This document shows positions 49,789 to 50,675 of a stretch of 50,675 nucleotides of DNA, piece by piece. A model generated the notes under the pieces. It saw nothing but the letters and a program-made list of their open reading frames with translations, did no database searches and was not told the DNA's origin. The position numbers and the translations under genes were made by a program. Each line of letters begins with the position of its first letter. The stretch's first letter is position 1. Source of the DNA: Proteiniclasticum sp043951855. Lineage in GTDB: Bacteria; Bacillota; Clostridia; Clostridiales; Clostridiaceae. The stretch is from positions 1 to 50,675 of the forward strand of contig NZ_JBINJW010000019.1 of NCBI RefSeq assembly GCF_043951855.1, written 5' to 3'.

Positions 49789-50655
49789 TTAAATCTTTGC
49801 ATCCAGTGCCTGTGGGGGACGTTCCTTCTGGTTGTCTCTGGGCGTGAAGTCAGGATGGGACCATGTTGCAAGAAAATCCATTTCCTCTTTCGTCAGGGAG
49901 AAATCATTCACATGCAGATTTTCTGACATTCTGGAGGGGTGGATGGTCTTAGTCAGGGGAAGTGCACCCAGCTCGAGTATGAAGCGGATGAGAATCTGAG
50001 CAGGTGATTTCCCGTGATTGGCCATGATTTTCTGGAAGGTTTCATTTTTCGTGAGAACGGAAAGTGGTGCCAGAGGCGAATAGGCTTCCAGAAGGATGTC
50101 ATGCTTTCTGCAGTACTCCATTTCTTCGGTGAGCAGTACGCCTGGGTGAATGAGAATCTGATTGACCATGGGCGCGATTCTGGCGTTTTCAACAAGATTC
50201 TCCAGATGATTCACTGAAAAGTTGCTGACACCGATGGCTTTCAGCTTTCCTTCCTCATAAAGCTCTTCAAAGGCTTTCCAGGTATCCAGGTTATCTTCAC
50301 GCCAGTCCTCCTGATGTCCGGCAACCACAGGCCAGTGAATCAGGTAAAGATCAAGATAATCCGTGTTGAGGTCGGCAAGCGTCGCTTCCACCTCTTTGCG
50401 CACATGCTCATATCCATGAGCGCTGTTACGAAGCTTACTTGTGATAAATATGTCTTTTCTTTCAACTCCGCTTTCAAGAATGCCCTGTCCAACCAGTTTC
50501 TCATTTGCATAGACTCTAGCACAGTCGATGTGCTTGAAACCTAGTTCAAGAGCGTATTTTATTCCATTGACGCATTCTTTCGGATTCAGATTTTTCCATG
50601 TACCATATCCGATCCTGGGGATAGAGATCCCATTGACTAATGTATAAGTATCCAT
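49789..50655 (-). CDS. Aldo/keto reductase
   Basis: A 288-residue protein with the AKR plan: GYGTWKN near the start, the catalytic Asp and Tyr in HIDCARVYANE, Lys in ITSKLRNS and His in YLIHWP, then GVSNFSVNHLE and a C-terminal cofactor region (PLTKTIHPSRMSENL). It is a TIM-barrel NADPH-dependent reductase of aldehydes or ketones. The start ATG 50655 follows AAAAGGAG. It converges on the catabolic operon and is separated by a terminator, so a shared pathway is only possible. The conserved K-x-x-x/R-x-S loop near the end reads TKTIHPSRMSEN, in line with NADPH use. Confidence 0.9.
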   Translation of the reverse strand: MDTYTLVNGISIPRIGYGTWKNLNPKECVNGIKYALELGFKHIDCARVYANEKLVGQGILESGVERKDIFITSKLRNSAHGYEHVRKEVEATLADLNTDYLDLYLIHWPVVAGHQEDWREDNLDTWKAFEELYEEGKLKAIGVSNFSVNHLENLVENARIAPMVNQILIHPGVLLTEEMEYCRKHDILLEAYSPLAPLSVLTKNETFQKIMANHGKSPAQILIRFILELGALPLTKTIHPSRMSENLHVNDFSLTKEEMDFLATWSHPDFTPRDNQKERPPQALDAKI

Positions 50656-50675
50656 AAAAAACTCCTTTTATTAAT

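Overview
The window looks like a chromosomal segment of an anaerobic, fermentative member of the Bacillota, probably class Clostridia. The reasons are a T-box leader in front of serS, strong AGGAGG-type ribosome binding sites, UUG and GUG starts, heavy AGA arginine codon use, a bifunctional AdhE with a Rex-like operator, a LytS/LytR system beside a CstA-type transporter, and a Gram-positive-style lipoprotein transporter. Genus and species cannot be named from the sequence alone.

Layout. (1) 1-6.9 kb, housekeeping: an HD-domain protein, a large UPF0182 membrane protein, a GlpA-like FAD/[2Fe-2S] oxidoreductase with a truncated DUF1667-like partner, then promoter, T-box, serS and a tRNA-Ser(UGA). 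(2) 6.9-16.1 kb, central metabolism: a LytS-type sensor kinase, LytTR regulator and CstA-family transporter (a likely pyruvate-sensing and uptake unit), adhE on the opposite strand with an overlapping promoter and Rex-type site, and two tandem ThiM-like kinases, the second lacking the usual active-site Cys. (3) 16,124-32,716: a 16.6-kb integrative element in the 3' end of tRNA-Thr(CGU), bounded by a perfect 49-bp direct repeat. Just inside each end is an array of an 11-bp repeat (AAATGGGTACT; two copies left, four right), probably integrase arm sites. Cargo: an integrase with an inserted XRE-like helix-turn-helix, a zinc-ribbon protein, two small HTH proteins, a filamentous-phage-type Rep, HIRAN, RadC-like, DUF960 and ArdC-like proteins, a small second tyrosine recombinase, and a complete type I restriction-modification system flanked by two unknown membrane proteins. 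No type IV secretion genes are visible, so it is better called an integrative mobilizable or satellite element than a self-transmissible ICE. (4) 32.7-34.0 kb, AT-rich graveyard: a small membrane protein, a broken IS1595-type transposase and the C-terminal stump of another small tyrosine recombinase. (5) 34.1-35.5 kb: an ECF sigma factor and a membrane protein that is probably its anti-sigma factor.

(6) 35.85-49.64 kb, all on the + strand: a catabolic locus headed by two paralogous GntR/FadR-type regulators. From the second regulator onward the genes are closely spaced: TIM-barrel epimerase/isomerase, split transketolase, a second TIM-barrel protein, D-2-hydroxyacid dehydrogenase, glycerate kinase (broken by a frame-disrupting deletion), a tripartite tricarboxylate-type transporter (TctB, TctA, TctC), a PdxA-family dehydrogenase, a third TIM-barrel protein (paralogue of the second), an Asp/Glu-racemase-superfamily protein and an FSA-type transaldolase. 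A strong bidirectional terminator ends it and a convergent aldo/keto reductase follows.

How the last locus may work (inference): the Tct transporter imports a hydroxycarboxylate or sugar acid. The TIM-barrel enzymes and the PdxA-like dehydrogenase convert it, perhaps with oxidative decarboxylation, to a ketose. The transketolase and/or transaldolase split this, and the hydroxyacid dehydrogenase and glycerate kinase feed a C3 product into glycolysis. No sugar kinase is present besides glycerate kinase. I do not recognise this combination as a described pathway, and it is the best candidate here for an undescribed system.
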